A stretch of DNA of 64,000 nt from Acidiferrum sp963764675. Its GTDB lineage: Bacteria; Acidobacteriota; Terriglobia; Acidiferrales; UBA7541. The notes below the pieces were generated by a model that was not told the origin of the DNA, did no database searches, and was given only the letters and a program-made list of their open reading frames with translations. The translations under genes and the position numbers were made by a program. Shown piece by piece: positions 26,255 through 34,925 of this stretch (position 1 is the first letter of the stretch; each line of letters starts with the position of its first letter). The stretch is taken from positions 496,001-560,000 of the forward strand of contig CAVXTQ010000011.1 in the NCBI GenBank assembly GCA_963764675.1, in the 5' to 3' direction.

Positions 26255-26986
26255 CTAAAAAAGCCGTCCAACGTACTCCCGCATCTGCCGCTTCCAGTAC
26301 GGCCAGTCGTGACCGCCTTCCGGTCCCCAGTCGTCCAACGAATGGCGAATGCCTTTGCTGGCGAGCACTTGGGAAAGGCGATAGCTCGGTCCGCTGTTCT
26401 CCCATTGGCCGCAGCCGGTGCTGATGTGGATGTCGCAGCTCGCCAGTTGCCCGTAAACCCAGGGATCGCTCAGGTTCGCCAGGTAGTCCACCGGATTGTT
26501 GAAGTAAAAGTTGTCGTCGTACATCCCGTCCATGAAGTTCCGCAGATCGTAAACGCCAGACATCGCGAAACACCGCTTGATCACGTCGGGATGCTTGAAC
26601 AGCGAATTCGCCGCATGGTACGCGCCGAACGAGGCGCCCATCGTCGAGATGCCGATCCCCGGCGATTTGCAGTTGTCCCAGATAAAAGGAACCACCTCTT
26701 CGCGCAAGTACGAATCGAACACGGACTGCACCCAGCTGCGATGAAAAGGATGCGCGCTCTTGTTATAAAAGCTCAGTCCGTTAATCGAGTTGACGCTGAA
26801 GAACTTGACCTTGCCGCCGTCGATGAAATCCGCCAGCGCCCCGATCAGTCCCTGTCCTTCGAGCTCCCACTCGTCGCCGGAGCTGGTGGGAAAGCCGACC
26901 AGCGGCGCGCCCCAATGGCCATGTACCACCACCCCCATGTCCATTCCCAACCGGGGCGAATGCCAGCGGTGATATTCGCGTTTCAT
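26255..26986 (-). CDS. Esterase-family alpha/beta hydrolase
   Basis: A 243-residue putative esterase of the COG4947/esterase-D-like group. The nucleophile elbow is GASFGAYHAAN (Ser about residue 118), the acid is likely Asp in HSLDDWGPEG, and the catalytic His lies in GGHDWPYW near the C-terminus. The N-terminus (RWHSPRLGMDMGVVVHGHWG) matches proteins annotated as esterases in Acidobacteriota. There is no signal peptide, so it is cytoplasmic. It converges on nothing and stands alone; the substrate is unknown. Confidence 0.85.
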   Translation of the reverse strand: MKREYHRWHSPRLGMDMGVVVHGHWGAPLVGFPTSSGDEWELEGQGLIGALADFIDGGKVKFFSVNSINGLSFYNKSAHPFHRSWVQSVFDSYLREEVVPFIWDNCKSPGIGISTMGASFGAYHAANSLFKHPDVIKRCFAMSGVYDLRNFMDGMYDDNFYFNNPVDYLANLSDPWVYGQLASCDIHISTGCGQWENSGPSYRLSQVLASKGIRHSLDDWGPEGGHDWPYWKRQMREYVGRLF

Positions 26987-27028
26987 CGATCTCCTAGCGC
27001 CAACGAGCAGCGCGAGCAGTTATGTAGC

Positions 27029-27048
27029 CGCCGGGCTTCAGCCCGGCG
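27029..27048. repeat. GTAGC-headed palindrome, copy H
   Basis: Stem CGCCGGGCT / AGCCCGGCG with TC loop, preceded by TGTAGC. Same stem as copy E at 21575. Confidence 0.8.
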
Positions 27049-27223
27049 TCCCCGCAAAGTCGCTGCGGGCCGACGCATCGGGTCGCACACGATGTTGCCC
27101 GCGTCGCGGGCACAGAGTATGCCAGCGGCCACACTCGCCGGCAATAGCCGGGCTCCATGGCCGGCCACTCGCGGATGTATAATGGCCGGCACTAGCAGGT
27201 CTTACGGAGGAGAGAGACACATT

Positions 27224-28264
27224 ATGGCAACGCCAACGCAGGGTTCAACAGCAGCACAGGGTTCCAAGCCGACGCCGGAACGGATTTTCAGCACGCTGAT
27301 TGCATTCCAGCAGACCGAGGCGCTGAAAGCGGCGATCGAACTGGACATTTTTACGAAAATTGCCGGGGGCGCCACGGATGTGTCGTCGCTGGCGAAGGCC
27401 ACCGGTGCGGCGGAGCGCGGCGTGCGAATTCTGGCCGACTTCATGACCATCCACGGCTTCCTGACAAAAGAAACCGGCAAGTACGCGCTGACGCAGGAGT
27501 CGGCGATTTTCCTGAACAAGACGTCGCCTGCATACCTGGGCGCGATGGCGAATTTTATTGCGGCCCCGATGATTCGCGAGCACTTCGGACATCTAACCGA
27601 GGCGGTGCGCAAAGGAGGCTGTACCGGCGACTGGGGTAACAACCTCAAGCCGAACGACACGTACTGGGTGGAGTTCGCGAGGTCCATGGCGGGGCTGGCG
27701 GTGCCGGCGGCGGAATTTATCGCGGGCGTGACTGGCATGGCGGAGGGCAAAGCAGTGAAGGTGCTGGACATCGCCGCGGGACACGGAATGTTCGGCATCA
27801 CCATGGCGCGGCGGAATCCGAACGCGCGGATCGTGGCGCTGGATTGGCCGGCCGTGCTGGCCGTGGCCATGGAGAACGCGAAGAAATTCGGCGTCGCGGA
27901 TCGCATCTCGACGCGGCCGGGCAGTGCGTTTGAGACCGAGTACGGCGACGGTTACGACTACGTGCTCGTGACTAACATCCTGCACCACTTTGATGAGCCG
28001 GGCTGCGAGAAGCTGATGCGGCGCGTTCACGCGACGCTGAAGCCGGGCGGCAAGGCCATCACCCTGGAGTTCGTGCCCAACGAAGATCGCGTGTCGCCCC
28101 CGGCCGCCGCGGCGTTCAGCCTGGTGATGCTGGCGAACACGGATGCCGGGCAGGCGTACACCTTGAGTGAATATCAAAAAATGTTCGGAAATGCGGGATT
28201 CAAGAGCACCACGCTGCATCAGGTTCCAGACATGCCGAACCAGATTCTCGTCTCGGAAAAATAG
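27224..28264 (+). CDS. SAM-dependent O-methyltransferase
   Basis: A 346-residue small-molecule methyltransferase with the CrtF/hydroxyindole-O-methyltransferase layout. An N-terminal winged-helix dimerisation domain (TPERIFSTLIAFQQTEALKA, LAKATGAAERGVRILADF, GFLTKETGKYALT) precedes the class I Rossmann domain. Motif I is KVLDIAAGHGMFG (about 184-196), followed by ALDWPAV, DYVLVTNILHHFDE and the late LKPGGKAITLEF. The start ATG 27224 follows ACGGAGGAGAG. A long open frame upstream belongs to no gene. The substrate is unknown. Confidence 0.85.
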   Translation: MATPTQGSTAAQGSKPTPERIFSTLIAFQQTEALKAAIELDIFTKIAGGATDVSSLAKATGAAERGVRILADFMTIHGFLTKETGKYALTQESAIFLNKTSPAYLGAMANFIAAPMIREHFGHLTEAVRKGGCTGDWGNNLKPNDTYWVEFARSMAGLAVPAAEFIAGVTGMAEGKAVKVLDIAAGHGMFGITMARRNPNARIVALDWPAVLAVAMENAKKFGVADRISTRPGSAFETEYGDGYDYVLVTNILHHFDEPGCEKLMRRVHATLKPGGKAITLEFVPNEDRVSPPAAAAFSLVMLANTDAGQAYTLSEYQKMFGNAGFKSTTLHQVPDMPNQILVSEK

Positions 28265-28284
28265 ACGCGCAGTGGAGAGATGAT

Positions 28285-28827
28285 TTGAAGAAGAAAACGA
28301 CGAAGAAACCAGCCAAGCGGGCGGCGGCGAAAAAGAAACAGAACTCGAGCGAAAGCGCTGTGCTGCGCGAACACCTCGTAGCGCTGCTGAAGGGCGGCGG
28401 GGCGCACGTCCAGTTCAGGGACGCGCTCGACGGCTTTCCTGCGGGAAAGCGCGGATCGTACGCGCAAGGATTGCCGCACACCGGTTGGCAACTTCTCGAG
28501 CACGCGCGTATCGCCCAGTGGGACATTCTGGAATTCACGCGCAACCCAAAGCACGTCTCGCCCGAATTCCCGGAGGGCTACTGGCCCAAGACGCCCGGAC
28601 CGCTCACCGACGACGAGTGGAACGACAGCATGGCCGCGTTTCGCCGGGATCTCCGCGAAATGATCCGGCTGGTCGAGAATCCGCGCACCGATCTGTGCGC
28701 GAAGCTTGCCCACGGCGACGGGCAAACCATCCTGCGCGAGGCCCTGGTCCTTGCGGACCACAATTCCTACCACCTGGGGCAGCTCGTAGATCTGCGCCGC
28801 GCGCTTGGCTCCTGGCCGGATCAGTAG
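28285..28827 (+). CDS. DinB-family protein
   Basis: A 180-residue four-helix-bundle protein of the DinB/YfiT group, many of which bind a metal through three His. Visible are HTGWQLLEHARIAQWDILEF (His pair, about 68-77) and ALVLADHNSYHLGQLVDLRR (about 148-167) with the two late His. The N-terminus is a Lys-rich stretch (KKKTTKKPAKRAAAKKK), probably disordered. The TTG start follows GTGGAGAG, 20 bases after the methyltransferase stop, so the two may be co-transcribed. The reaction is not known; relatives include thiol-dependent transferases. Confidence 0.8.
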   Translation: MKKKTTKKPAKRAAAKKKQNSSESAVLREHLVALLKGGGAHVQFRDALDGFPAGKRGSYAQGLPHTGWQLLEHARIAQWDILEFTRNPKHVSPEFPEGYWPKTPGPLTDDEWNDSMAAFRRDLREMIRLVENPRTDLCAKLAHGDGQTILREALVLADHNSYHLGQLVDLRRALGSWPDQ

Positions 28828-28846
28828 CAGCGGCGCGCATCAAGCG

Positions 28847-29311
28847 ATGAACGCCGACTTCATGCGCCGCGCGATCGCACTCGCGCTCGAAAATATTCGA
28901 GCGGGCGGCGGCCCTTTCGGCGCGGTCATCGTGAAGGACGACCGCATCATCGCGGAGGGCGTGAATCGCGTCACAGCGACTCACGATCCCACCGCTCATG
29001 CGGAAGTCGTCGCGATTCGTGAAGCCTGCCGCGCGCTCGGCGATTTTCAGCTCGCCGGCTGCGATCTCTACACCACGTGCGAGCCCTGCCCGATGTGCCT
29101 GGGCGCGATCTACTGGGCACGCCCGGCGCGCCTGTTTTACGCCGGAAGCGCCGCCGACGCGGCTGAGGCCGGCTTTGACGACGCGTTCATTTACGATGAG
29201 CTCAAAATGCCGTACGCCGGCCGCCGTATCCCGATGACGCAGCTCCTTCGCGACGAATCTCTCTCGATTTTTTTCGCCTGGAAACGGAAATCCGACAAGA
29301 CGCCTTACTAA
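28847..29311 (+). CDS. guaD: Guanine deaminase (CDA-fold)
   Basis: Zinc hydrolase that deaminates guanine to xanthine. The zinc site is AHAEVVAIREA (His and catalytic Glu, about residues 52-62) and CEPCPMCLGAIYWARP (two Cys, about 81-96). The C-terminal part, EAGFDDAFIYDEL followed by RRIPM, is what separates Bacillus-type GuaD from tRNA adenosine deaminases. At 154 residues it has the usual length. The start ATG 28847 lies shortly after the DinB stop. The next gene encodes a molybdenum hydroxylase subunit of the superfamily that includes xanthine dehydrogenase. Confidence 0.87.
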   Translation: MNADFMRRAIALALENIRAGGGPFGAVIVKDDRIIAEGVNRVTATHDPTAHAEVVAIREACRALGDFQLAGCDLYTTCEPCPMCLGAIYWARPARLFYAGSAADAAEAGFDDAFIYDELKMPYAGRRIPMTQLLRDESLSIFFAWKRKSDKTPY

Positions 29312-29409
29312 AAACGACCCTCAGGCTTGCAAGAATTGGAATTGGCGGTACGATGTAGCGTAACGGTTGGCGGACAACGCCAGCTAGCAAGTCTGGGAGG
29401 ACTCCCATC

Positions 29410-31689
29410 ATGATTCGTATCGAGAACCTGAGCCGCCGTGATTTTTTGAAGGGCGTCGCGGGAGCAAGTGCGTTCGTTCTGGGCGTGAGCGTCCTGCCTG
29501 ACCGACTTTTTGGTGAAAATCGTATAGCCGGCGTGCTCGATCCTTCCGAACCGATGGGCAAGGCGCCGCTGCAGCCCAACGTGTATCTGGCGATCGACAC
29601 GGACGGAACGGCATACGTCGTGTCGCACCGCTCGGAAATGGGAAACGGTGTGCGAACAGCGTTGCCGCGAATCGTCGCGGACGAGTTGGATGCCGATTGG
29701 GCGCGCGTGAAAGTAGTTCAGGCCACCGGAGACGAAAAATACGGCGATCAGGACACGGATGGTTCGCATTCGGTAGTGAGTTTTTTTATTCCGCTGCGCG
29801 AAGCAGGCGCGTCGGCGCGGCTGATGCTGGTTCGCGCCGCGGCGCAACAGTGGGGCGTGCCCGCAACGGAATGCTCTACCGAGCTGCACACCGTGGTACA
29901 CAAGGCTTCGGGAAAGAAATTGGGCTACGGCGACCTGGCAGCATCGGCGGCAAAACTCGATGTGCCGAAGAAGGAAGAATTGAAGCTGAAGCCGCGCAGC
30001 GAATGGCGCTACATCGGAAAAGATGCTGCGAGCTACGACTTGAAAGATCTGTGCACGGGCAAAGGCATTTACGGTCAGGACCTACGCATGGACGGAATGT
30101 TGTACGCCAGCGTGATGCACCCGCCGGTGCTGGGAACTTCGCCGAAATCGATTGACGACAAGGCGACGTTGGCCGTTGCGGGTGTGAAGCAAACGGCGAC
30201 GATCGACACCTTCAAGCCGCCAGTACTTTTTCAGGCGCTGGGCGGCGTCGCGGTGCTCGCGGATAACACCTGGTCGGCGATGCAGGGCCGGAAGAAACTG
30301 AAAGTAGAGTGGGAGAAGAACTCTCACAGCGGCTACAACTCGGCCGACTACAAAAAAGAATTGATCGAGACCGCGCGCAAACCGGGGAAGTTGGTGCGCG
30401 AGGTCGGCAACGTTGACGCAGCGTTTGCGAAGGGCGGGAAAGTCGTCGAGGCGGAGTACTACGCGCCGCTGCTCGCGCACGCTCCGATGGAGCCGCCGGC
30501 AGCTTTGGCCGTGTATCGCGACGGCAAGGTGGAAGTGTGGGCGCCAACGCAAAGCCCGGTCGGCGCGCGCGACACCGTCGCCGCAGCGGTAGGGGTGAAG
30601 AAGGAAGACGTGACCGTGCACGTCACCCTGCTAGGCGGGGCGTTTGGCCGGAAGTCATTCCCGGATTTTGCGGCAGAGGCCGCGGTGCTCTCGAAGAAGA
30701 CGGGAAAACCGGTGAAGGTGGTCTGGAGCCGCGAGGACGACATCAAGTTCGACTCGTATCACTCGGTCTCCGCGATGTATATGAAGGCGACGCTGGGTCC
30801 GGACGGTATGCCCACGGCGTGGCTGCAACGGACGGTGTTTCCTCCGATCGGATCGACATTTGATGCGACGGCGGTGTATTCGGCGGCGGACGAACTAGGG
30901 TTGGGCTTTAGCGATCTGCCGTATGCGATTCCGAACCACCGCTCGGAAAACGGCCCCGCCACGGCGCACGTGCGGATCGGATGGTTCCGCTCGGTGGCCA
31001 ACATTTATCACGCGTTCGGCATTCAATCGTTTTCGGACGAGTTGGCGCACGCGGCCGGCAAAGATCCCGTCGAGTACACATTGGCGCTCCTCGGACCTGA
31101 TCGGATCCTTCCCAAAGAAGAGCTGCCGAAGGACTATGGAAATTACGGCGGCGACTACGCGCAGTACCCGATCGACATTGGACGATTCCGGCGCGTGGTG
31201 CAGCTGGCGGCGGAAAAGTCCGGCTGGGGCAAGAAAAAACTGGGCAACGGATTCGGCATGGGGATTGCCGTGCACCGCAGCTTTTTGACGTACGCGGCGT
31301 CGGTAGTGCAAGTGCACGTTGACGACGCGGGTCGCGTACACATCGATCGCGTGGACCAGGCGCTGGATGCAGGCACGGTCGTGAATCCGGAGATGGTACG
31401 CAACCAGTTCGAGGGCGCGGCCACGATGGGAACGAGCATCGCGTTCTACGGAGAAATTACGGCGACGAACGGCGCGGTGGATCAATCCAACTTTGACGAT
31501 TACCAGATGGCGCGCATGAACAACGCGCCGCGCGAGACGCACGTGCACATCGTGGAGAGCGACGCGCCTCCAGGTGGCGTGGGCGAGCCGGGGTTGCCGG
31601 CAGTTGCTCCGGCGCTATGCAACGCAATTTTTGCGGCCACGGGCAAGCGCATTCGCGAGTTGCCGTTGAGCAAGGCCGGGCTGGCGTAG
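29410..31689 (+). CDS. IorB-type molybdopterin-binding hydroxylase subunit
   Basis: A 759-residue large subunit of the isoquinoline 1-oxidoreductase/aldehyde oxidase type. The N-terminus has a twin-arginine signal (LSRRDFLKGVAGASAFVLGV), so the protein is exported folded. Cofactor-region motifs include HRSEMGNGVRTALPRIVADEL, EAEYYAPLLAHAPMEP, LLGGAFGRKSFPDFA, and the late GGVGEPGLPAVAPAL with the catalytic-position Glu. Its 2Fe-2S partner (IorA) is not next to it, so electron transfer must use a distant or other protein. A GGGAGG ribosome site precedes ATG 29410. Confidence 0.87.
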   Translation: MIRIENLSRRDFLKGVAGASAFVLGVSVLPDRLFGENRIAGVLDPSEPMGKAPLQPNVYLAIDTDGTAYVVSHRSEMGNGVRTALPRIVADELDADWARVKVVQATGDEKYGDQDTDGSHSVVSFFIPLREAGASARLMLVRAAAQQWGVPATECSTELHTVVHKASGKKLGYGDLAASAAKLDVPKKEELKLKPRSEWRYIGKDAASYDLKDLCTGKGIYGQDLRMDGMLYASVMHPPVLGTSPKSIDDKATLAVAGVKQTATIDTFKPPVLFQALGGVAVLADNTWSAMQGRKKLKVEWEKNSHSGYNSADYKKELIETARKPGKLVREVGNVDAAFAKGGKVVEAEYYAPLLAHAPMEPPAALAVYRDGKVEVWAPTQSPVGARDTVAAAVGVKKEDVTVHVTLLGGAFGRKSFPDFAAEAAVLSKKTGKPVKVVWSREDDIKFDSYHSVSAMYMKATLGPDGMPTAWLQRTVFPPIGSTFDATAVYSAADELGLGFSDLPYAIPNHRSENGPATAHVRIGWFRSVANIYHAFGIQSFSDELAHAAGKDPVEYTLALLGPDRILPKEELPKDYGNYGGDYAQYPIDIGRFRRVVQLAAEKSGWGKKKLGNGFGMGIAVHRSFLTYAASVVQVHVDDAGRVHIDRVDQALDAGTVVNPEMVRNQFEGAATMGTSIAFYGEITATNGAVDQSNFDDYQMARMNNAPRETHVHIVESDAPPGGVGEPGLPAVAPALCNAIFAATGKRIRELPLSKAGLA

Positions 31690-31734
31690 AATCGTCTTCG
31701 CTCCCGGACTAGTGAGTCAAAAGCGTCTCGTTGA

Positions 31735-31780
31735 AAAAGCCGCACAGGCAAGAGTGCCTGTGCTACTTACTGCGGCTTTT
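31735..31780. terminator. Bidirectional terminator with nested palindrome
   Basis: Outer stem AAAAGCCGCA (31735-31744) / TGCGGCTTTT (31771-31780) between two converging genes. The inner hairpin (31742-31763) is a copy of the GTAGC repeat in reverse orientation, overlapping the outer stem by three bases. It overlaps the 3' end of the M28 peptidase gene. Confidence 0.75.
31742..31763. repeat. GTAGC-headed palindrome, copy C (reverse)
   Basis: GCACAGGCA-AGAG-TGCCTGTGC followed by TAC, i.e. the reverse complement of copies A/B with one stem pair changed from A-T to G-C on both arms. The compensating change keeps the hairpin. Confidence 0.85.
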
Positions 31781-33233
31781 CTGCTGAATACTCCAATTGA
31801 TACAGCGGGTAGAGCCCAGTTCTCTTCAGTAGTTCCTGCACCTGCTCGGGATTGAGTCTTGGTCCTGGGCGATGATCTGCATTTGCGATTGAGTACGCCG
31901 CCACCGCCAAAACCGCGGTTTGCAGCGCGAGCATGCGCGCGTCGACTCGTTCGAACGTGTCGATAATGGTGTGATGGCGCGTGTCGTAATCTTGCGGGTC
32001 TACCATCAAAGAGTAAATCGGCACACCTTCGACGATGAACGTTTCCTGATCGGAATCAAAATCGGCAGCCAGAGAAATGCGATCCGCGCCTAGCGGCGCC
32101 AGCGGCTTCAGCAGGGTCTTTGAAACAGCCTCAAGATCCTGGCGGCCGTGAATGGCGAAACCTAACGGCGGGTGCGCACCGCAGTCGGTGTTGACGGCCG
32201 CACGAATCTTGTCGAGTTCGTTCTTGTGTTGCTCGACGTAAGCACGCGAACCGTTCGAAAGCTCCTCTTCGCCAGATACAAACAGGAAGCGAATGGTTTG
32301 CTTCGGGCGAATCTTCAGCAGCTTGAAGATGCGCGCGGCCTCGAGTACCGCAGCTACGCCGACGCCGTTGTCATTGGCGCCTTGTGCAGGATCCCAATCA
32401 TCGAAATGGGCGCAGAGAATGACGATTTCGGAATCGTCGGAACCTTTGAGATCGGCAACGACATTGCGTTCGACGCCTGGAGCGGCGGCGAAGGAGTTCT
32501 GCACATCGAGGCGGATCTTTACGGGTCCCTTCGCCAGCAGGCGGCGCAGCAAGGAAGCGTCTTCATTGGGGATGGAGAGAACGGGCAGCGGGCCGCGTGG
32601 ATAAAAGCCGAATGCCGACGTGTAAAGCATGCGATCGGGCTTGTCCGAAACGATGAACATGGCGGCAGCACCGGCTTGCGCCAAGCGGCGAGCGATGATG
32701 GCGCGCGCACCGACATACGTCGAGGAGATCCCATTGCTTCGCAGATCGACGATGACGGCGGCGCCGCGGACGCGATCAGGAATGGGAGCGCTCCCGTCGC
32801 CGACCGGGCCGAAGTCGGTCACAGGCACTTCGATGGGACCAGAAGTGCCGGGAACCCAACCGTAGGATCCGATGAGCAAGTCTCGTTGAATGGGAGAGGT
32901 GATTTCCGCGGTAGCGATGCCGTGCTGCCACGGCGATGTGAGTTTGTACTCTTCGAAGTGTGCGTCTTCGAATCCAGAATCCTTCAAGGTTTTCAGAATC
33001 AACTCTGCGGCGGCGCGAGATCCAGGAGTGCCGGTGATACGGCCACCAATCGTGTCGGTAAGCGTTTCGAGGAAGTCGAGAGCGCCGCCGCGTGTCAGTG
33101 AATAGCCGACGATGCGCGCGATGTCGTCTTCCGCGCGTGCGGGAGGCACTTGCGGATTGGGCGGCGCTGCTTGCGCCGGCGCGCCTGAAAGCGTGAGCAA
33201 CAGAGCAATCATGACGAGCGCCTTGGGACGCAT
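31767..33233 (-). CDS. Secreted M28-family metallopeptidase with PA-type insert
   Basis: A 488-residue exported peptidase: signal peptide (KALVMIALLLTLSGAPAQA), an inserted domain between residues about 140 and 250, and an M28 zinc domain. The metal ligands are visible in ILCAHFDDWDPAQGANDNGVGVAA (His, Asp), LFVSGEEELSNGSRAY (Glu-Glu), AVNTDCGAHPP (Asp) and YDTRHHTIIDT (His). Close relatives are plasma glutamate carboxypeptidase-like (CPQ) exopeptidases. It converges on the IorB-type gene through a shared terminator. The likely role is use of peptides outside the cytoplasm. Confidence 0.88.
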   Translation of the reverse strand: MRPKALVMIALLLTLSGAPAQAAPPNPQVPPARAEDDIARIVGYSLTRGGALDFLETLTDTIGGRITGTPGSRAAAELILKTLKDSGFEDAHFEEYKLTSPWQHGIATAEITSPIQRDLLIGSYGWVPGTSGPIEVPVTDFGPVGDGSAPIPDRVRGAAVIVDLRSNGISSTYVGARAIIARRLAQAGAAAMFIVSDKPDRMLYTSAFGFYPRGPLPVLSIPNEDASLLRRLLAKGPVKIRLDVQNSFAAAPGVERNVVADLKGSDDSEIVILCAHFDDWDPAQGANDNGVGVAAVLEAARIFKLLKIRPKQTIRFLFVSGEEELSNGSRAYVEQHKNELDKIRAAVNTDCGAHPPLGFAIHGRQDLEAVSKTLLKPLAPLGADRISLAADFDSDQETFIVEGVPIYSLMVDPQDYDTRHHTIIDTFERVDARMLALQTAVLAVAAYSIANADHRPGPRLNPEQVQELLKRTGLYPLYQLEYSAEKPQ

Positions 33234-33311
33234 GGGAGCCTCCGGTGGGAAATGGTCGGCGGATTATACCCTGAGGGCAGCAATTTGGAGGCAGCGGGAG
33301 TGACAAGCGCA

Positions 33312-33347
33312 AAGAAAAACGCCGCGTCCTGAATTGGCCGCGGCGTT
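33312..33347 (-). terminator. Intrinsic terminator on the - strand
   Basis: Stem AACGCCGCG (33318-33326) / CGCGGCGTT (33339-33347). Read on the - strand it is followed by TTTTTCTTT. It lies 25 bases after the stop of the 33373-33828 gene and separates it from the M28 gene. Confidence 0.85.
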
Positions 33348-33372
33348 GGTTAACCCGAAAAAATTGTTTCAA

Positions 33373-33828
33373 TTAGCGGATGATCTGGATGGCTTCCTCG
33401 ACGTGGTGATGGGCCTTGTCGATGTGCTCGAGGGCTCGTTGCTGCAAACCCTGAGCAAACCCGTTGTCTTCTTCGCGGGCAACGTCGTTGTGCGCCCTGT
33501 CCAGCAATTCAACGGCACGGTGGAGACGGCCGCCCCAATCCATGTGAGCGTCAACGGCCGGGTGATCGTTCAGGTCTTTGCCGTCGTCAATAGAGGCTCT
33601 TTTGATCTCCGCGATGGCATCGTCGATTTCGTGGACCGCCTTCTTTTCCTGCTCACGCAATTCGCCACCATCGGGACGCTGCAAGTGCGCCCTGGCAGCA
33701 CGCAAATCCGAAAGGGCGTGCAGGTAGGCCGGATGATCGCGTCCGGGCGCTGAAGATGCAGAAGCGTACGCGGGAACAAAAAGCAGCACGGCGAGAATAG
33801 TAAGTGCGAGCTTGTGGATGTTCTTCAT
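33373..33828 (-). CDS. Secreted helical protein of unknown function
   Basis: A 151-residue protein starting MKNIHKLALTILAVLLFVPAYASA, a signal peptide. The mature part is helical and His/Ala/Asp-rich: HPAYLHALSDLRAARAHLQRP, EIDDAIAEIKRASIDDGKD, HRAVELLDRAHNDVAREED, ALEHIDKAHHHVEEAIQIIR. This HPAYLHALsDLRxARxxL pattern is common in acidobacterial hypothetical proteins. About twelve His residues on helices suggest metal or haem binding, but that is only inference. The start ATG 33828 has GGAGAG upstream; the 28 upstream codons lack a signal. Confidence 0.75.
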   Translation of the reverse strand: MKNIHKLALTILAVLLFVPAYASASSAPGRDHPAYLHALSDLRAARAHLQRPDGGELREQEKKAVHEIDDAIAEIKRASIDDGKDLNDHPAVDAHMDWGGRLHRAVELLDRAHNDVAREEDNGFAQGLQQRALEHIDKAHHHVEEAIQIIR

Positions 33829-34149
33829 CTTTCGTAACTCTCCTATTTGATTGAATTGCTGCATTCGGCCTGGTGTGATTCCAACGTAGCTCGCGAAGAG
33901 CGACAGGGACAAGAAGGTGGTTCTGGCCAGACGCGGGTTGGGTAACTGACCGTTAGTACAGGTGAGCGGGGTGTCTCGGAATTCTTGCGCAAGCAGGTCC
34001 GTACAGAAGCTGAAATTCGGATGGGACGGAGCAAAATCACGGCGGGCTTAGGCGCGAGGAGTTTGGGGTACTTTTTTTGGCAAGCTGGTAGACTGCATCG
34101 CATAAATTGGGAGCGGGTTCGATGGTTCGAAAGGGTGGCTGAAAACGAC

Positions 34150-34881
34150 ATGGTGCAACGTGAATCGGGGCGAGCGTTTCGAGTGGGAATCGCGGGGCCG
34201 GTGGGCTCCGGCAAAACTGCGCTGGTGGACCGATTGAGCCGGCGGCTGTGGCCCAAGTACAGCCTGGCGGTGGTGACCAACGACATTTATACGAAGGAAG
34301 ACGCGGAGTTTTTGCTGCGGCAAGGCGTGTTGCCTGCCGAGCGCGTGCGAGGAGTGGAGACGGGAGCGTGTCCGCACTCGGCGATTCGCGAGGATGCATC
34401 GATGAACTTGCAGGCGATTGCGGAACTGGAGGACAGCCTCGCGGGCTTGGAGCTGATTTTTGTGGAGAGCGGCGGCGACAACTTGTCGGCGGCGTTCAGT
34501 CCGGAGCTGGTGGATGTGTGGATTTACGTGATCGACGTGGCGGAAGGCGACAAGATACCGCGCAAGGGCGGACCAGGAATTACGCGATCGGACTTGCTGG
34601 TGATCAACAAGATCGATCTTGCGCCCTACGTGGGGGCTTCGCTGGAGGTGATGGAACGCGACTCGCGCAAGATGCGCGGCGAACGGATATTTCTGTTTAC
34701 GAATTTGCGGGAGGATGTGGGCCTCGATCGGGTAATTGCGTGGCTGGAGGAAAAACTCGGAGCGCCGGCAAATTCGCGGAGGGCATTGATTGACGCGCAT
34801 GCTCCTTATGTGGGCACGCCGCACACGCATGGGGCGGGCGAGCACGGGCACGAGCATGGCGAGCATGAGCATACGCATTAA
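34150..34881 (+). CDS. ureG: Urease accessory GTPase UreG with His-rich C-terminal tail
   Basis: SIMIBI-class GTPase that delivers Ni to apo-urease in complex with UreF and UreD. It shows the P-loop GPVGSGKTAL, the metal-binding VETGACPHSAIR (Cys-Pro-His), ESGGDNLSAAFSPELVD and the NKIDLAPYVGA specificity motif. The core has the normal length (about 205), but the protein continues into a tail with 8 His in its last 19 residues. The window has no ureE, so this tail may store Ni. I chose ATG 34150; GTG 34135 is possible. Confidence 0.94.
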   Translation: MVQRESGRAFRVGIAGPVGSGKTALVDRLSRRLWPKYSLAVVTNDIYTKEDAEFLLRQGVLPAERVRGVETGACPHSAIREDASMNLQAIAELEDSLAGLELIFVESGGDNLSAAFSPELVDVWIYVIDVAEGDKIPRKGGPGITRSDLLVINKIDLAPYVGASLEVMERDSRKMRGERIFLFTNLREDVGLDRVIAWLEEKLGAPANSRRALIDAHAPYVGTPHTHGAGEHGHEHGEHEHTH

Positions 34882-34925
34882 AGGGCGAGAGGCCTGCGCG
34901 GGAACAAGTTTGACGGGGTGACCGT

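Noticed and set aside
25847..27223. Long open frame running into the methyltransferase gene
   Set aside because: The part before 27224 is antisense to the esterase gene and has no protein features. The methyltransferase has its own strong ribosome site at ATG 27224.
28847..29311. tRNA adenosine deaminase (TadA)
   Set aside because: The zinc motifs fit both, but the GFDDAFIYDEL and RRIPM C-terminal part and the DAAEAGF segment point to guanine deaminase.
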